Source of the DNA: Alphaproteobacteria bacterium
GTDB lineage: Bacteria; Pseudomonadota; Alphaproteobacteria; Micavibrionales; Micavibrionaceae
Assembly (NCBI GenBank): GCA_021775955.1
Contig: JAJFGU010000011.1
Coordinates: forward strand, 62,001 to 126,000
DNA: 64,000 nucleotides
Direction of reading: 5' to 3'
Below the pieces are notes generated by a model. The model was not told the DNA's origin. It did no database searches and saw only the letters and a program-made list of their open reading frames with translations. The position numbers were made by a program, and so were the translations under genes. Of the stretch, positions 26,700 through 36,152 are shown one piece after another. The number at the start of each line of letters is the position of its first letter. The stretch's first letter is position 1.

Positions 26700-29600
26700 T
26701 TAAACGATGATGCTTTGATCGGTAATGAGGTTGCCTCCGCTGACAAGATCGTTAATGCTGAGGCCGACATTCGTGTCTTTCAGGATTGCCACGGTTTCGA
26801 AGTCATCACCGGCACCGTCAGCATTGATCTGCACTTCAGTATCATCACCATTGGTGACAAGCTGGATAAAGTCATTCAGGTCATCGCCAGCGTCAAAGCC
26901 TTCGAGAACATCAGTGATATTGAGAGCATCGCCCTCACCCAGATCGAAATCGGTAATTTCATCGGTGCTGCCGTCGATTTGCTGGAAGACAAACTGGTCG
27001 GCCCCTGCGCCGCCGGTCATGATATCCAGGCCGGTGCCGCCAATAAGGATGTCATCGCCATTGCCGCCATCAAGAACATCATTCAGCGTAAATTCTTCGG
27101 TGGTATAAGTACCTTCGATGAATTCTATGTGATAATCACTGCCGCGTTCCTCGGCAAAGAACAATATGCTGTCAAAACCGCCAGCGACAATAATATCAAA
27201 TTCAACTTTGCCGTCGGTTTGTGAACCGTGGATCGGATCGATTGCATCGACAGAGCCACTCGCCACAACATCACCATCGCGCAGAGCAACCCAGTCGGCT
27301 GTTTCCACGCCATCAGCAACGCCTTCGAGGAACAAGGAGCGCAGACCAACTGTAGCCTGATCAACCAACAATCCACCAAAGTCGACTAAAATACCTTCAC
27401 CATCGTCTAACTCGCTGTCACCATGGCCTTTTACGCCAATACCGCGATTAATTCCGTGGCGTACATCTGTGGCGCCTCTGCCGAGCTTGCCGTTATCCAA
27501 ATCCTTGAAGAAATCGACATCGACCTGATGGCCATCAAGATTTTGTAGCCACAGCTCACCAAATTTGAAATCTCTCTTGCCGACGTCTTTGCCACCGAGC
27601 AGGAAGGTTTTTTCGGTGATAACCGGAGCGATTACTTCATCGCCGCCGTAGAGAATATCGTTGCCGTTTTCACCAAAGATCAAATCATTACCCGCGCCGC
27701 CATCAAGAATATCGTCGCCGCCCGGATTGGTGTCTCCGCCCATAACCATGGTCTCGGTTTCCTGATTGGCTGTGTCGAACCAGCCTTGCTTGCTGTAATT
27801 CCATTTGGTCAGGAAGCCATCGTCATTATAATCGGTTTTGAGATTGGCCATCGGGTGCAACCACACGCCGATCATGTCTTCAAAGGACACGCCGGTCCAG
27901 TCGGACGAATCGCCGTGCAAAGGCACATGATCAACAACGTCGCTGGCATCCATGGAGAAACTAAAGACATGATGACCGTCTCCATTCACTGTGGCCGAGA
28001 TATCGATAAACGGATTATCATCCGCCAGAGATGTTAAAATCTGATCCGGGGCCTGTTTACCTCTGGCTGAATCACCATCCTTAAAGGAAGAGAAATTGTT
28101 TTTACCGTTATAGCCATAGGCGCTGACAACCGGCTCTCCGCCGCTGTTATCGAAGTAAAACAGTGCCATTTCGCCGGCATGGCCTTTCGGATTGGGGCCA
28201 TCATTGATCGCCAGTGTAAAGCCATCGGTTGTCTTGCGGCCCGGTGCGTCGCTGATCACCATTTCAAAGCTGAATGAATCGGTTGTTTCGTTGTAATTGA
28301 TCGAAACATCCTTGATATCACCGGCGCGCGCGCTGCCCGGAGGGTTTTCGACATTATATTTATGAATAATTTCGGGACCGCCCGGCATACCCGGAATTGT
28401 CTGACCGGTTTCACCAAACAGTGTATCGTCGCCGTCCTGACCGTTGAGCATGTCGTTGCCACTATTGCCGAGCAGGATATCATCGCTCTCAAGACCGTAG
28501 ACCTCATCGTCACCGCCCAGCGCATCAATCACATCTTCTTCCGGCGTGCCGAAGAGAACGTCATCAAATTCCGTCGGGCCGACCGGGTCGATATCAACCG
28601 GACTAATTATAATATTGACGGTGCCGATATCGCTGCCGCCATTGCCATCGAGCAAAGTGTAATCAAAACTGTCAGCGCCATCAAAGCCGGCTGCCGGAGT
28701 ATAGGTGAAGTCACCATCCGCCAGCAATTCAACCGTACCGCCATTGGCGGTCGTAAACATGTCAGGCGTTACGCTAAGAATATCGCCATCAACATCGCTG
28801 TCATTGCCCAATACATTATCGCTTACAGCCATATCTTCATCGGTTGAGATATTGTCATCCTGCGCCACCGGATCATCATTGATTGCATTGACCGTGATGT
28901 TGACCGTGGCAAGATCCGAGCCGCCATTGCCGTCAAGCGCGGTGTAGCTAAAGCTATCCAGGCCATTGAAGTCAGCAGCAGGGGTATAGGTGAAATCGCC
29001 ATTGGCCTGCAGAACGACCAGGCCGCCATTAATTGTGCCGAGTGTTATTGGTGCAACGCTCAAAGTATCACCGTCGGCGTCGCTGTCATTGCTTAAGATA
29101 TTGCCACTAACGGCCATATCTTCATCGGTTGAGATATTGTCATCGAGCGCCACCGGATCGTCATTAATCAAAGCCACCGTAATGTTGACCGTTGCGGTAT
29201 CACTGGCGCCATTGCCATCCAGGACCGTGTAATCGAAGCTGTCTGCACCATTAAATTCAGCAGCCGGGGTGTAAGTGAAATCGCCATTGGCCAGTAACGT
29301 CACCATACCGCCATTGACGGTGGTTAATGTCTGCGGTGTAACAGTAAGCGTATCGCCATCAACATCGTTGTCATTGCCAAGGACGTTACCATTCGCTGTC
29401 GTGTCTTCATCGGTTGTAACAAAATCATCCTGCGCCACCGGATCATCATTAATGCCATCGAGCACGATATTGACCATAGCTGTATCGCTACCGCCATTGC
29501 CGTCAAGCGCGGTGTAGCTAAAGCTATCCAGGCCGTTAAAGTCGGCCACTGGTGTGTAAGTGAAATCACCATTGGCCAAAAGAACAACTGTACCGCCATG

Positions 29601-32510
29601 AAGCGTTGTTATGGTGTCCGGTGTCACGCTTAAGGTATCGCCATCGACATCGCTATCATTGGCCAGAAGATTGCCATTCACCTGCATATCCTCATCGCCG
29701 GTAAAGCTATCATCCTGTGCCACCGGTTCATCGTTTACCGGATTAATCGTGATGTTTACGGTTCCGGTATCAGAGCCACCCTGGCCGTCTATCAATGTGT
29801 AATCGAAGCTATCGGCACCATTAAAGTCGGCTGTTGGCGTGTAGGTGAAATTACCATTGGCAAACAGTGTGACCGTTCCGCCATTGGCCGTTGTTAAGTT
29901 CGCCGATATAACAGCCAGGCTATCACCATCAACATCGCTGTCATTGGTAATCACATTGCCGCTAACGGCAATGTCTTCATCGGTTGTCACCGCATCATTT
30001 TGTGCCACCGGATCATCGTTGACTGGATTGATTGTGATATCGACTGTTCCTGTGTCGCTGCCGCCCTGACCATCGATCACGGTGTAATCAAAGCTGTCTG
30101 CGCCGTTGAAATCGGCTGCCGGTGTGTACGTGAAATCTCCGTTGGAAAGTAATGTTACCGTTCCACCACCCACGGTGCTTAGTGTTGCAGGCGTAACGCT
30201 TAAGGTATTTCCATCAACGTCGCTGTCATTGGTTAAAACATTACCATCCGCAGACATATCTTCATCTGTGGTGATAGCATCATCGACCGCCACCGGATCA
30301 TCATTAATGGCATTAACCGTGATATTAACGGTGCCTGTATCACTGCCGCCATTGCCATCGATCACGTTGTAATCAAAACTATCAGCGCCATTGAAATCAG
30401 CGGCCGGCGTATAGGTGAAATCACCATTGGTCAGTAAATTTACGATACCGCCATTGGCTGTAAAGAATGTGGCCGGTGTTACGCTTAAAGAGGGGCTTTC
30501 AACATCGCTATCATTCGTCAGCACATTGCCGCCTGTTGCGACGTCCTCGTCTGTCGTAACGTTGTCATCCTGTGCGACCGGATCGTCATTAATCGGATTG
30601 ACAGTGATATTGACGGTTCCGGTATCAAAGCCACCATTGCCATCGACAAGTGTATAATCAAAGCTATCGGCGCCGTTAAAATCGCCCGCCGGAGTGTAGG
30701 TGAAATCACCATTCGCCAGTAATGTGACCGTACCGCCATTTGCCGTGCTCAGAGTCGTTGGTGTAACGCCAAGCGTATCACCATCGATATCGCTGTCGTT
30801 GCCCAGAACATTTCCATTTGTCGCGGTGTCTTCGTTGGTTGTTAGAGAATCATCCCCGGCGACTGGATCATCATTGATTGAATTGACCGTAATATTGACT
30901 GCGCCGAGGTCAATACCACCATTGCCGTCGACCAATTGGTAGACAAAGCTATCCACGCCGTTAAAGTCTGCCGCAGGCGTATAAGTAAAGTCGCCATTGG
31001 CAAGAAGCGTGACCGTGCCGCCACCCGTTGTCGTCAGAGAGGCCGGTGTTACGCTTAAGACATCACCATCAACGTCGCTGTCATTGCCCAGGACATTGCC
31101 ATTCGTGGCTGTATCTTCATTTGTTGTAACGCTATCATCACCAGCAACCGGGTCATCATTCACCGGAGCTATCGTAACCGTTACCATGCCGGTGTCACTG
31201 CCGCCATTGCCGTCGATGATCGTATAGTTAAAAATATCAATGCCGTTATAGTCAGGTGCCGGTGTATAGGTGAAGTCACCGTTTGCCAGCAATTCAACTA
31301 TGCCACCATTGGCCGTGGTGAAGCTCGCCGGAACAACGCTTAGAATATCGCCGTCAATATCGCTGTCATTTGTCACGAGATTTCCGCTACTCGCCGTGTC
31401 CTCTACTGTGTTCGAGGCATCAGCTTGCGCATGCGGATCGTCATTAACCGGATTGATTGTGATATTGACGGTTCCGGTATCGGAGCCGCCCTGGCCGTCC
31501 ACCACGATGTAATCAAAGCTGTCTGCTCCGTTGAAATCCGTAGCCGGTGTGTAAGTAAAGTCGCCACCGGCCAAAAGAACAACGATGCCGCCATTGGCCG
31601 TTGTAAATGAAGCAGGTGTCACGCTTAAAATGTCACCATCAGCATCCGTGTCATTACCCAAAACATTACCGTTTGCTTCGACATCTTCGTCAGTCGTTGC
31701 AACATCGTCCCCGGCAACCGGATCGGTATTTCCTTGCGGCGGTCCCTGTATGGTCCTCAGATCAAAAGTAGTGCCGTTTGAAAACTCAAGTGTGTCAATT
31801 CCGCTATCGGCTGCATCAAACTGGCCTTGAATGATAATCGTGCCAACGCCGCCAACCGTAATTTCAAGATTATTGCCGTTGGTTACAAAAGCAAGATTAG
31901 AAAACACTATGCCCGGAGGAAGTTCGATAACATTTGTGTCACTGCTGGAAGCTTCAATAACCGTGTCGTTACCGGTTCCGGCAACATACGTATCATCGCC
32001 TGTGCCACCAATCAGAATATCGTCTTCGGTACCACCGTCGAGCGTATCATTACCATCACCGCCGTTAATAATGTCATTGCCTGCTTCGCCGCCGAGAAAA
32101 TCATCGCCGGGACCACCGTCAAGAATATCTTCACCGGCGCCACCCAGAACAGTATCATTGCCAACATTGGCCCATAGAATATCATTACCAGCACCGCCCA
32201 GAATAACGATATCGCCCAGGGAAAAATTCGTGCTGGAAAGATCAATAATGTCGCCGCCATTACCAGCCAGGAACACCTCGATATTTGAAACCACCTGATT
32301 GCCCATATCATCTTCGATGAAAAGAGCGTCCCCTGCATTGGTCATGAAAAGTGTGTCAGTACCGCCTAAACCATCATAGATGAAGGAATTTACGTTCTTT
32401 GTTTCATTTACAATTTCAATGATTTCGCCGCTATAGGCATTGACCAATGTCGTCGTTAGCTGACCCAGTGTGCCGAAAAAGAATATGGTATCGTCATTAT
32501 TAGTAGCCAT
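26700..32510 (-). CDS. Large type I secreted RTX protein with eleven 95-aa tandem repeats
   Basis: A 1,936-aa acidic extracellular protein. In order: an N-terminal domain (MATNNDDTIFFFGTLGQ), RTX nonapeptides (about residues 90-185), eleven repeats of 95 aa (about 258-1310) each with T-x-E-D...GNVLGNDSDVDGD and FTYTPAADFNGADSF, which are cadherin/Ig-like tandem-95 repeats, RTX again (about 1312-1370), an unrecognised domain with DGPNPKGHAGEMALFYFD (about 1375-1580), RTX, another unrecognised domain (about 1635-1800, GGKDVGKRDFKFGELWLQ), and final RTX plus a VCA0849-type secretion signal. Ends and internal domain match the next gene upstream (32944-34560). There is no PAAG motif, so it may be released rather than retained. 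Exporter presumed shared with 1.5-6.7 kb. Confidence 0.93.
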   Translation of the reverse strand: MATNNDDTIFFFGTLGQLTTTLVNAYSGEIIEIVNETKNVNSFIYDGLGGTDTLFMTNAGDALFIEDDMGNQVVSNIEVFLAGNGGDIIDLSSTNFSLGDIVILGGAGNDILWANVGNDTVLGGAGEDILDGGPGDDFLGGEAGNDIINGGDGNDTLDGGTEDDILIGGTGDDTYVAGTGNDTVIEASSSDTNVIELPPGIVFSNLAFVTNGNNLEITVGGVGTIIIQGQFDAADSGIDTLEFSNGTTFDLRTIQGPPQGNTDPVAGDDVATTDEDVEANGNVLGNDTDADGDILSVTPASFTTANGGIVVLLAGGDFTYTPATDFNGADSFDYIVVDGQGGSDTGTVNITINPVNDDPHAQADASNTVEDTASSGNLVTNDSDIDGDILSVVPASFTTANGGIVELLANGDFTYTPAPDYNGIDIFNYTIIDGNGGSDTGMVTVTIAPVNDDPVAGDDSVTTNEDTATNGNVLGNDSDVDGDVLSVTPASLTTTGGGTVTLLANGDFTYTPAADFNGVDSFVYQLVDGNGGIDLGAVNITVNSINDDPVAGDDSLTTNEDTATNGNVLGNDSDIDGDTLGVTPTTLSTANGGTVTLLANGDFTYTPAGDFNGADSFDYTLVDGNGGFDTGTVNITVNPINDDPVAQDDNVTTDEDVATGGNVLTNDSDVESPSLSVTPATFFTANGGIVNLLTNGDFTYTPAADFNGADSFDYNVIDGNGGSDTGTVNITVNAINDDPVAVDDAITTDEDMSADGNVLTNDSDVDGNTLSVTPATLSTVGGGTVTLLSNGDFTYTPAADFNGADSFDYTVIDGQGGSDTGTVDITINPVNDDPVAQNDAVTTDEDIAVSGNVITNDSDVDGDSLAVISANLTTANGGTVTLFANGNFTYTPTADFNGADSFDYTLIDGQGGSDTGTVNITINPVNDEPVAQDDSFTGDEDMQVNGNLLANDSDVDGDTLSVTPDTITTLHGGTVVLLANGDFTYTPVADFNGLDSFSYTALDGNGGSDTAMVNIVLDGINDDPVAQDDFVTTDEDTTANGNVLGNDNDVDGDTLTVTPQTLTTVNGGMVTLLANGDFTYTPAAEFNGADSFDYTVLDGNGASDTATVNITVALINDDPVALDDNISTDEDMAVSGNILSNDSDADGDTLSVAPITLGTINGGLVVLQANGDFTYTPAADFNGLDSFSYTALDGNGGSDLATVNITVNAINDDPVAQDDNISTDEDMAVSDNVLGNDSDVDGDILSVTPDMFTTANGGTVELLADGDFTYTPAAGFDGADSFDYTLLDGNGGSDIGTVNIIISPVDIDPVGPTEFDDVLFGTPEEDVIDALGGDDEVYGLESDDILLGNSGNDMLNGQDGDDTLFGETGQTIPGMPGGPEIIHKYNVENPPGSARAGDIKDVSINYNETTDSFSFEMVISDAPGRKTTDGFTLAINDGPNPKGHAGEMALFYFDNSGGEPVVSAYGYNGKNNFSSFKDGDSARGKQAPDQILTSLADDNPFIDISATVNGDGHHVFSFSMDASDVVDHVPLHGDSSDWTGVSFEDMIGVWLHPMANLKTDYNDDGFLTKWNYSKQGWFDTANQETETMVMGGDTNPGGDDILDGGAGNDLIFGENGNDILYGGDEVIAPVITEKTFLLGGKDVGKRDFKFGELWLQNLDGHQVDVDFFKDLDNGKLGRGATDVRHGINRGIGVKGHGDSELDDGEGILVDFGGLLVDQATVGLRSLFLEGVADGVETADWVALRDGDVVASGSVDAIDPIHGSQTDGKVEFDIIVAGGFDSILFFAEERGSDYHIEFIEGTYTTEEFTLNDVLDGGNGDDILIGGTGLDIMTGGAGADQFVFQQIDGSTDEITDFDLGEGDALNITDVLEGFDAGDDLNDFIQLVTNGDDTEVQINADGAGDDFETVAILKDTNVGLSINDLVSGGNLITDQSIIV
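28580..31715 (-). repeat. Eleven tandem 285-bp units inside the RTX gene
   Basis: The tandem-95 repeats keep an exact 285-bp period at DNA level. Homologous sites recur on the plus strand at 28705, 28990, 29275, 29845, 30415, 30700 and 31270. The similarity should allow copy-number change by recombination or slippage without loss of frame. Confidence 0.9.
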
Positions 32511-32800
32511 TATTACACCCCACCTGGCTTTACGCTTTACTCTTTACTTTTGTTTAGTCCTAAATTTTGCAGGACTTTTCCCCGAAACATTAGTTTCTAT
32601 AATAATGTTAAGTGAATTTAGTTAATATTTTATGTAATTTATAGCGAGAATCTAATACTTTGGTATAGCACTGATTTTATTGACTTTTTTTGTATAAAAA
32701 ATGATGAAAATTGCAGCCGATTTGCCAAGCAAATCCAGCAATACTTAATATTTCCGGATATTTGACCGGAAAAGTTAACAATTTCGTGATTTCTTAAATA

Positions 32801-32944
32801 GGGCGTGCCATCAATTGAAGGATTTTGCGGCGAAAAGCGTGCGTTTCGAGAACCGGAAGCGTAAATGTATTAAACATACATGCGGACCGGAAGCGTAGAA
32901 ACGCGCGCTTTGTAGCCCAAAAGACAATAATTGATGGTACGTCC
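32801..32944. repeat. 144-bp nested palindrome between the RTX paralogues
   Basis: The outer arms 32801-32816 and 32929-32944 pair over 16 bp with two G-T wobbles. The inner arms 32834-32847 and 32898-32911 pair over 14 bp with one wobble. Two copies of ACCGGAAGCGTA (32852 and 32886) and a small central stem lie within. The right arm touches the stop codon of the smaller RTX gene. The rest of the gap (32511-32800) is AT-rich with no gene seen. It could be a terminator, an RNA stabiliser or an inserted palindromic element. Confidence 0.8.
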
Positions 32945-34560
32945 TAAAGAGGAACGGTCTGATCAATCACCAGATTGCCGTCACTAATAAGGTCGTTTAG
33001 ACCCGTGGCAAGGGCAATATCTGCCATCACCGCAATCGTCGTATAGGCCGCGCCGCTACCGCCAGTATCCACCTGAACTTCGGTATCGGTGCCGCTAATA
33101 ACAAATTGCAGGAAGTCATTCAGATCATCCACGCCCTCATTAAAGCCAGAGAGGATATCGGTTAAATTGAGAATATCATTGCCTGCACCGGATACAAAAT
33201 CGGCAATAGTATCGACATTGCCATCCAGTTGTTTAATCACGAATTGATCGGATCCTATGCCACCATTTAATATATCGGCTCCTGTGCCACCGATTAAAAT
33301 ATCATCGCCACCTTCACCAAAAAGCTGATCATCGCCCGCGCCACCAATTAATTTGTCGTTTCCGCCTGTCGTTGGATCATCCCCGCCCACAAAAACAGTT
33401 TGTGTAGCCGAGTTTATTGTGTCGTACCAGCCATGGCCCATCGAACTCCACCCAGTTAAAAATCCACTCCCGTCATATGCGCTCGTAAGATCCGCCATCG
33501 GGTGCAGCCATATTCCAACCAGTCCTTCAAAGGTCATACCTGTCCAGTCAGCAGGATCACCATAAAGCGGCACATGATTGATGATCGTGCTTGCATCCAT
33601 TGTAAATTGGAAGACATGATCGCCATTGGTATTAATAAGAGCTGATATATCCGTAAAGGGATGACCGGCGGCCAGTGATGTTAGTATCTGATCCGGCGCT
33701 TGTATGCCGGCAGCGGGATCACCATCTTTAAAGCTGGAAAAATTATTAAGCCCGTTATAACCGTAAACGCTGACAATCGGCGCTACGCCGCTATTATCAA
33801 AGTAAAACAGAGCCATTTCCCCGGCAACGCCTTTGGGATTCGGACCGTTGTTAAGAGCCAGCGTAAAGCCTTGCGATGTCTTACCCGGCGGATCGGTCAC
33901 GATCAGCTTAAAATGAAATTCATTGGTTGTGACATTATACCTCGTAGCAACATGTTGAATATCGCCACCCGCAGGATGGCTAACAGGATTATTGATCCCA
34001 AACTGATGGATCACTGCGGGGCCACCGGGTAAGCCAGGAATTGTAAAACCGGATTCTCCGTAAAGAATATCATCTTCAGACCCGCCATCGACGGTATCAT
34101 CGCCGGCGCCGCCTTTGATAATATCGACATCGGACTCACCGCCGACAAAATCGTTGCCCGGCCCGCCGTCAATAATGTCATTACCGGCGCCGCCCAAAAT
34201 AGTATCATTGCCGACATTGGACCATAAAATATCATCACCCGCGCCGCCCAGAATAACGATATCGCCCAGGGAGAAATTCGTGCTGGAAAGGTTGATAATG
34301 TCGCCACCATCTCCGGCCAGAAAAAGCTCAATGCTTGTGACAACCTGATTGCCCAGATTATCCTCAATAAAAAGCGCGTCCCCAAGGCTGCTCATAAAAA
34401 GTGTATCGTTGCCACCAAGACCGTCATAGATGAGGTTATTAACGTTCTTCTCTTCGTCTACAATTTCGATGATTTCGCCGCTATAGGCATTGACCAATGT
34501 CGTCGTCAGCTGACCCAGTGTGCCGAAAAAAAATATTGTGTCGTCATTATTAGTAGCCAT
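32944..34560 (-). CDS. Short RTX paralogue of the large secreted protein
   Basis: A 538-aa version of the 1,936-aa neighbour without the tandem-95 repeats. The first 170 residues are almost identical to it (same MATNNDDTIFFFGTLGQ start and RTX block). Then come the shared unrecognised domain (about 175-390, NGPNPKGVAGEMALFYFD...YGYNGLNNFSSFKDGD), a short RTX block (GGNDKLIGGAGDDQLFGEGG) and the C-terminal type I signal (FVIKQLDGNVDTIADFVSG). DNA identity at the 5' ends is also very high, indicating a recent duplication or gene conversion. It is read towards the larger gene, with the palindrome at 32801-32944 between them. Probably a secreted calcium-binding surface protein. Confidence 0.92.
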   Translation of the reverse strand: MATNNDDTIFFFGTLGQLTTTLVNAYSGEIIEIVDEEKNVNNLIYDGLGGNDTLFMSSLGDALFIEDNLGNQVVTSIELFLAGDGGDIINLSSTNFSLGDIVILGGAGDDILWSNVGNDTILGGAGNDIIDGGPGNDFVGGESDVDIIKGGAGDDTVDGGSEDDILYGESGFTIPGLPGGPAVIHQFGINNPVSHPAGGDIQHVATRYNVTTNEFHFKLIVTDPPGKTSQGFTLALNNGPNPKGVAGEMALFYFDNSGVAPIVSVYGYNGLNNFSSFKDGDPAAGIQAPDQILTSLAAGHPFTDISALINTNGDHVFQFTMDASTIINHVPLYGDPADWTGMTFEGLVGIWLHPMADLTSAYDGSGFLTGWSSMGHGWYDTINSATQTVFVGGDDPTTGGNDKLIGGAGDDQLFGEGGDDILIGGTGADILNGGIGSDQFVIKQLDGNVDTIADFVSGAGNDILNLTDILSGFNEGVDDLNDFLQFVISGTDTEVQVDTGGSGAAYTTIAVMADIALATGLNDLISDGNLVIDQTVPL

Positions 34561-34763
34561 GTTTTACCCCACTCGAGTGCACTCTTGGTTTTATTCTTCT
34601 GTTTTCCGGCTTAATCCTTCGTATAGAATTTATTACTGTCTTTTCATGAACAAATGAAATGTTTAAAAGGCGTGACATTTGATACAAATAAGTTAGGGTC
34701 TTGGCGCCCTGTATCTGCGTAAACGTTGCCATAAAAACACTCTAAAAGCAAGCCGTAAGCACT

Positions 34764-36152
34764 ATGAACAAAGAAAAACCGCTTTCCTATAACAATAAAG
34801 GCGATCTTACAAAAGGCCCTGTAAAACAACACCTTATACGGCTAACGATTCCGATGACATGGGGTATCCTGGCTATCATTAGTATGCAGCTGGTTGACAC
34901 TTATTACGTCTCTTTGTTAGGCACGCAGCATCTAGCAGCAATCAGCTTTACCTTTCCTGTTACCTATATGATTTTCAGCCTGCTTTTAGGCTTTGGTATT
35001 GCCATGTCTTCCGTTGCGGCGCGGCTGATTGGTGAAAAAGAAACGGATACGCTCCAGCGTCTTGTTTCGCACGGCCTTATTCTGGTGTGTTTAACAGGTA
35101 TTATGATTTCGATCCTTGGTATCCTTTTTCACGACTTTATTTTCAAGGCCATGGGTGCGGACGGCAATATGCTCTCACTCATCCGTGATTATATGATTGT
35201 CTATCTGGCAGGCAGTACCTTTCTTGCTTTGCTTCTTGTCAGCAATTCAGCAATGCGTGCCACCGGCGATACGCTGACACCGGCTTTGATAATCGGTGGT
35301 ATTGCTTTGGCAAATATCATTCTTGACCCCTTGTTGATTTTCGGACTTTTCGGATTTCCAAGGCTGGAACTGGAAGGCGCAGCTATCGCCACTGTCCTTG
35401 CCCATGCATGCGGTAGTTTCATAAGTTTGTATGTCCTGCACGCCCATAAAAAGATGGTTCGCCTGAAAAATATGATGCATTTCGGTTTATTCGGAGATTC
35501 CATCAGGCGACTTCTTTTTATTGCCGTTCCTGTTGGTCTGACAAACTCTATACAGCCCTTTGTAAATGGCGTCATCATCGCGCTTCTTGCCACATATGGT
35601 TCCGAAGCCGTAGCCGCATTCGGTGTTGTCACAAGAATAGAGGCCTTTGTTTTTGTTATTTTGATGGCTCTTTCAACCGGCATGGCCCCGATCATCGGGC
35701 AAAACTGGGGCGCAAAGAAATTTGGCCGCGTTCACGAAACGCTTAAGCTGGCGATGGGCTTTAATGTCGCCTGGTCTTTGTTGGTTGCCATTGTTCTGGG
35801 ACTACTGGCAAAGCCAATTGCCGGACTGTTTTCCGATGATCCCACTATCATCGGGCATGCGGCTCTGTTTTTCTGGATTGTGCCTATATCCTACGCCTTC
35901 AGCAACCTTATGATGGGATGGGCGTCGGCCTTTAATGCGATGGGCATGCCGCAGCGTTCATTTTTTATGATTGTGTTCAAGATGCTGGTGCTGATGGTTC
36001 CGGCGGTTTATATCGGCAACTGGCTTGGAGATATTAAAGGTATATTTCTGGCCATAGCCCTGGTCAGCGGAGCATCCGGAACCATCTTCCATATATGGAG
36101 CTGGCGCACATGTTTAGCCAGAGAAAAGACGATACAGGAACAGCCGGCTTAA
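34764..36152 (+). CDS. MATE-family multidrug/cation efflux protein
   Basis: A 462-aa inner-membrane protein with about twelve helices in two related halves. N-terminal GPVKQHLIRLTIPMTWGILAIISMQLVDTYYV and the second-half FVNGVIIALLATYGSEAVAAFGVVTRIEAF fit the NorM/DinF MATE fold. Such proteins exchange drugs or metabolites for Na+ or H+. The start is 204 bp from the divergent RTX gene. The stop overlaps the convergent AsmA-like gene by 4 bp (TTAA). The substrate is unknown. Confidence 0.93.
   Translation: MNKEKPLSYNNKGDLTKGPVKQHLIRLTIPMTWGILAIISMQLVDTYYVSLLGTQHLAAISFTFPVTYMIFSLLLGFGIAMSSVAARLIGEKETDTLQRLVSHGLILVCLTGIMISILGILFHDFIFKAMGADGNMLSLIRDYMIVYLAGSTFLALLLVSNSAMRATGDTLTPALIIGGIALANIILDPLLIFGLFGFPRLELEGAAIATVLAHACGSFISLYVLHAHKKMVRLKNMMHFGLFGDSIRRLLFIAVPVGLTNSIQPFVNGVIIALLATYGSEAVAAFGVVTRIEAFVFVILMALSTGMAPIIGQNWGAKKFGRVHETLKLAMGFNVAWSLLVAIVLGLLAKPIAGLFSDDPTIIGHAALFFWIVPISYAFSNLMMGWASAFNAMGMPQRSFFMIVFKMLVLMVPAVYIGNWLGDIKGIFLAIALVSGASGTIFHIWSWRTCLAREKTIQEQPA

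Noticed and set aside
28362-31610. Plus-strand open frames opposite the RTX repeats
   Set aside because: They recur with the repeat period and are shadows of the minus-strand gene, with no start signals.
28580-31715. Regular 285-bp repeats as a possible CRISPR or satellite
   Set aside because: They are in frame, encode the 95-aa protein repeats, and lack the short-repeat/spacer structure of CRISPR.
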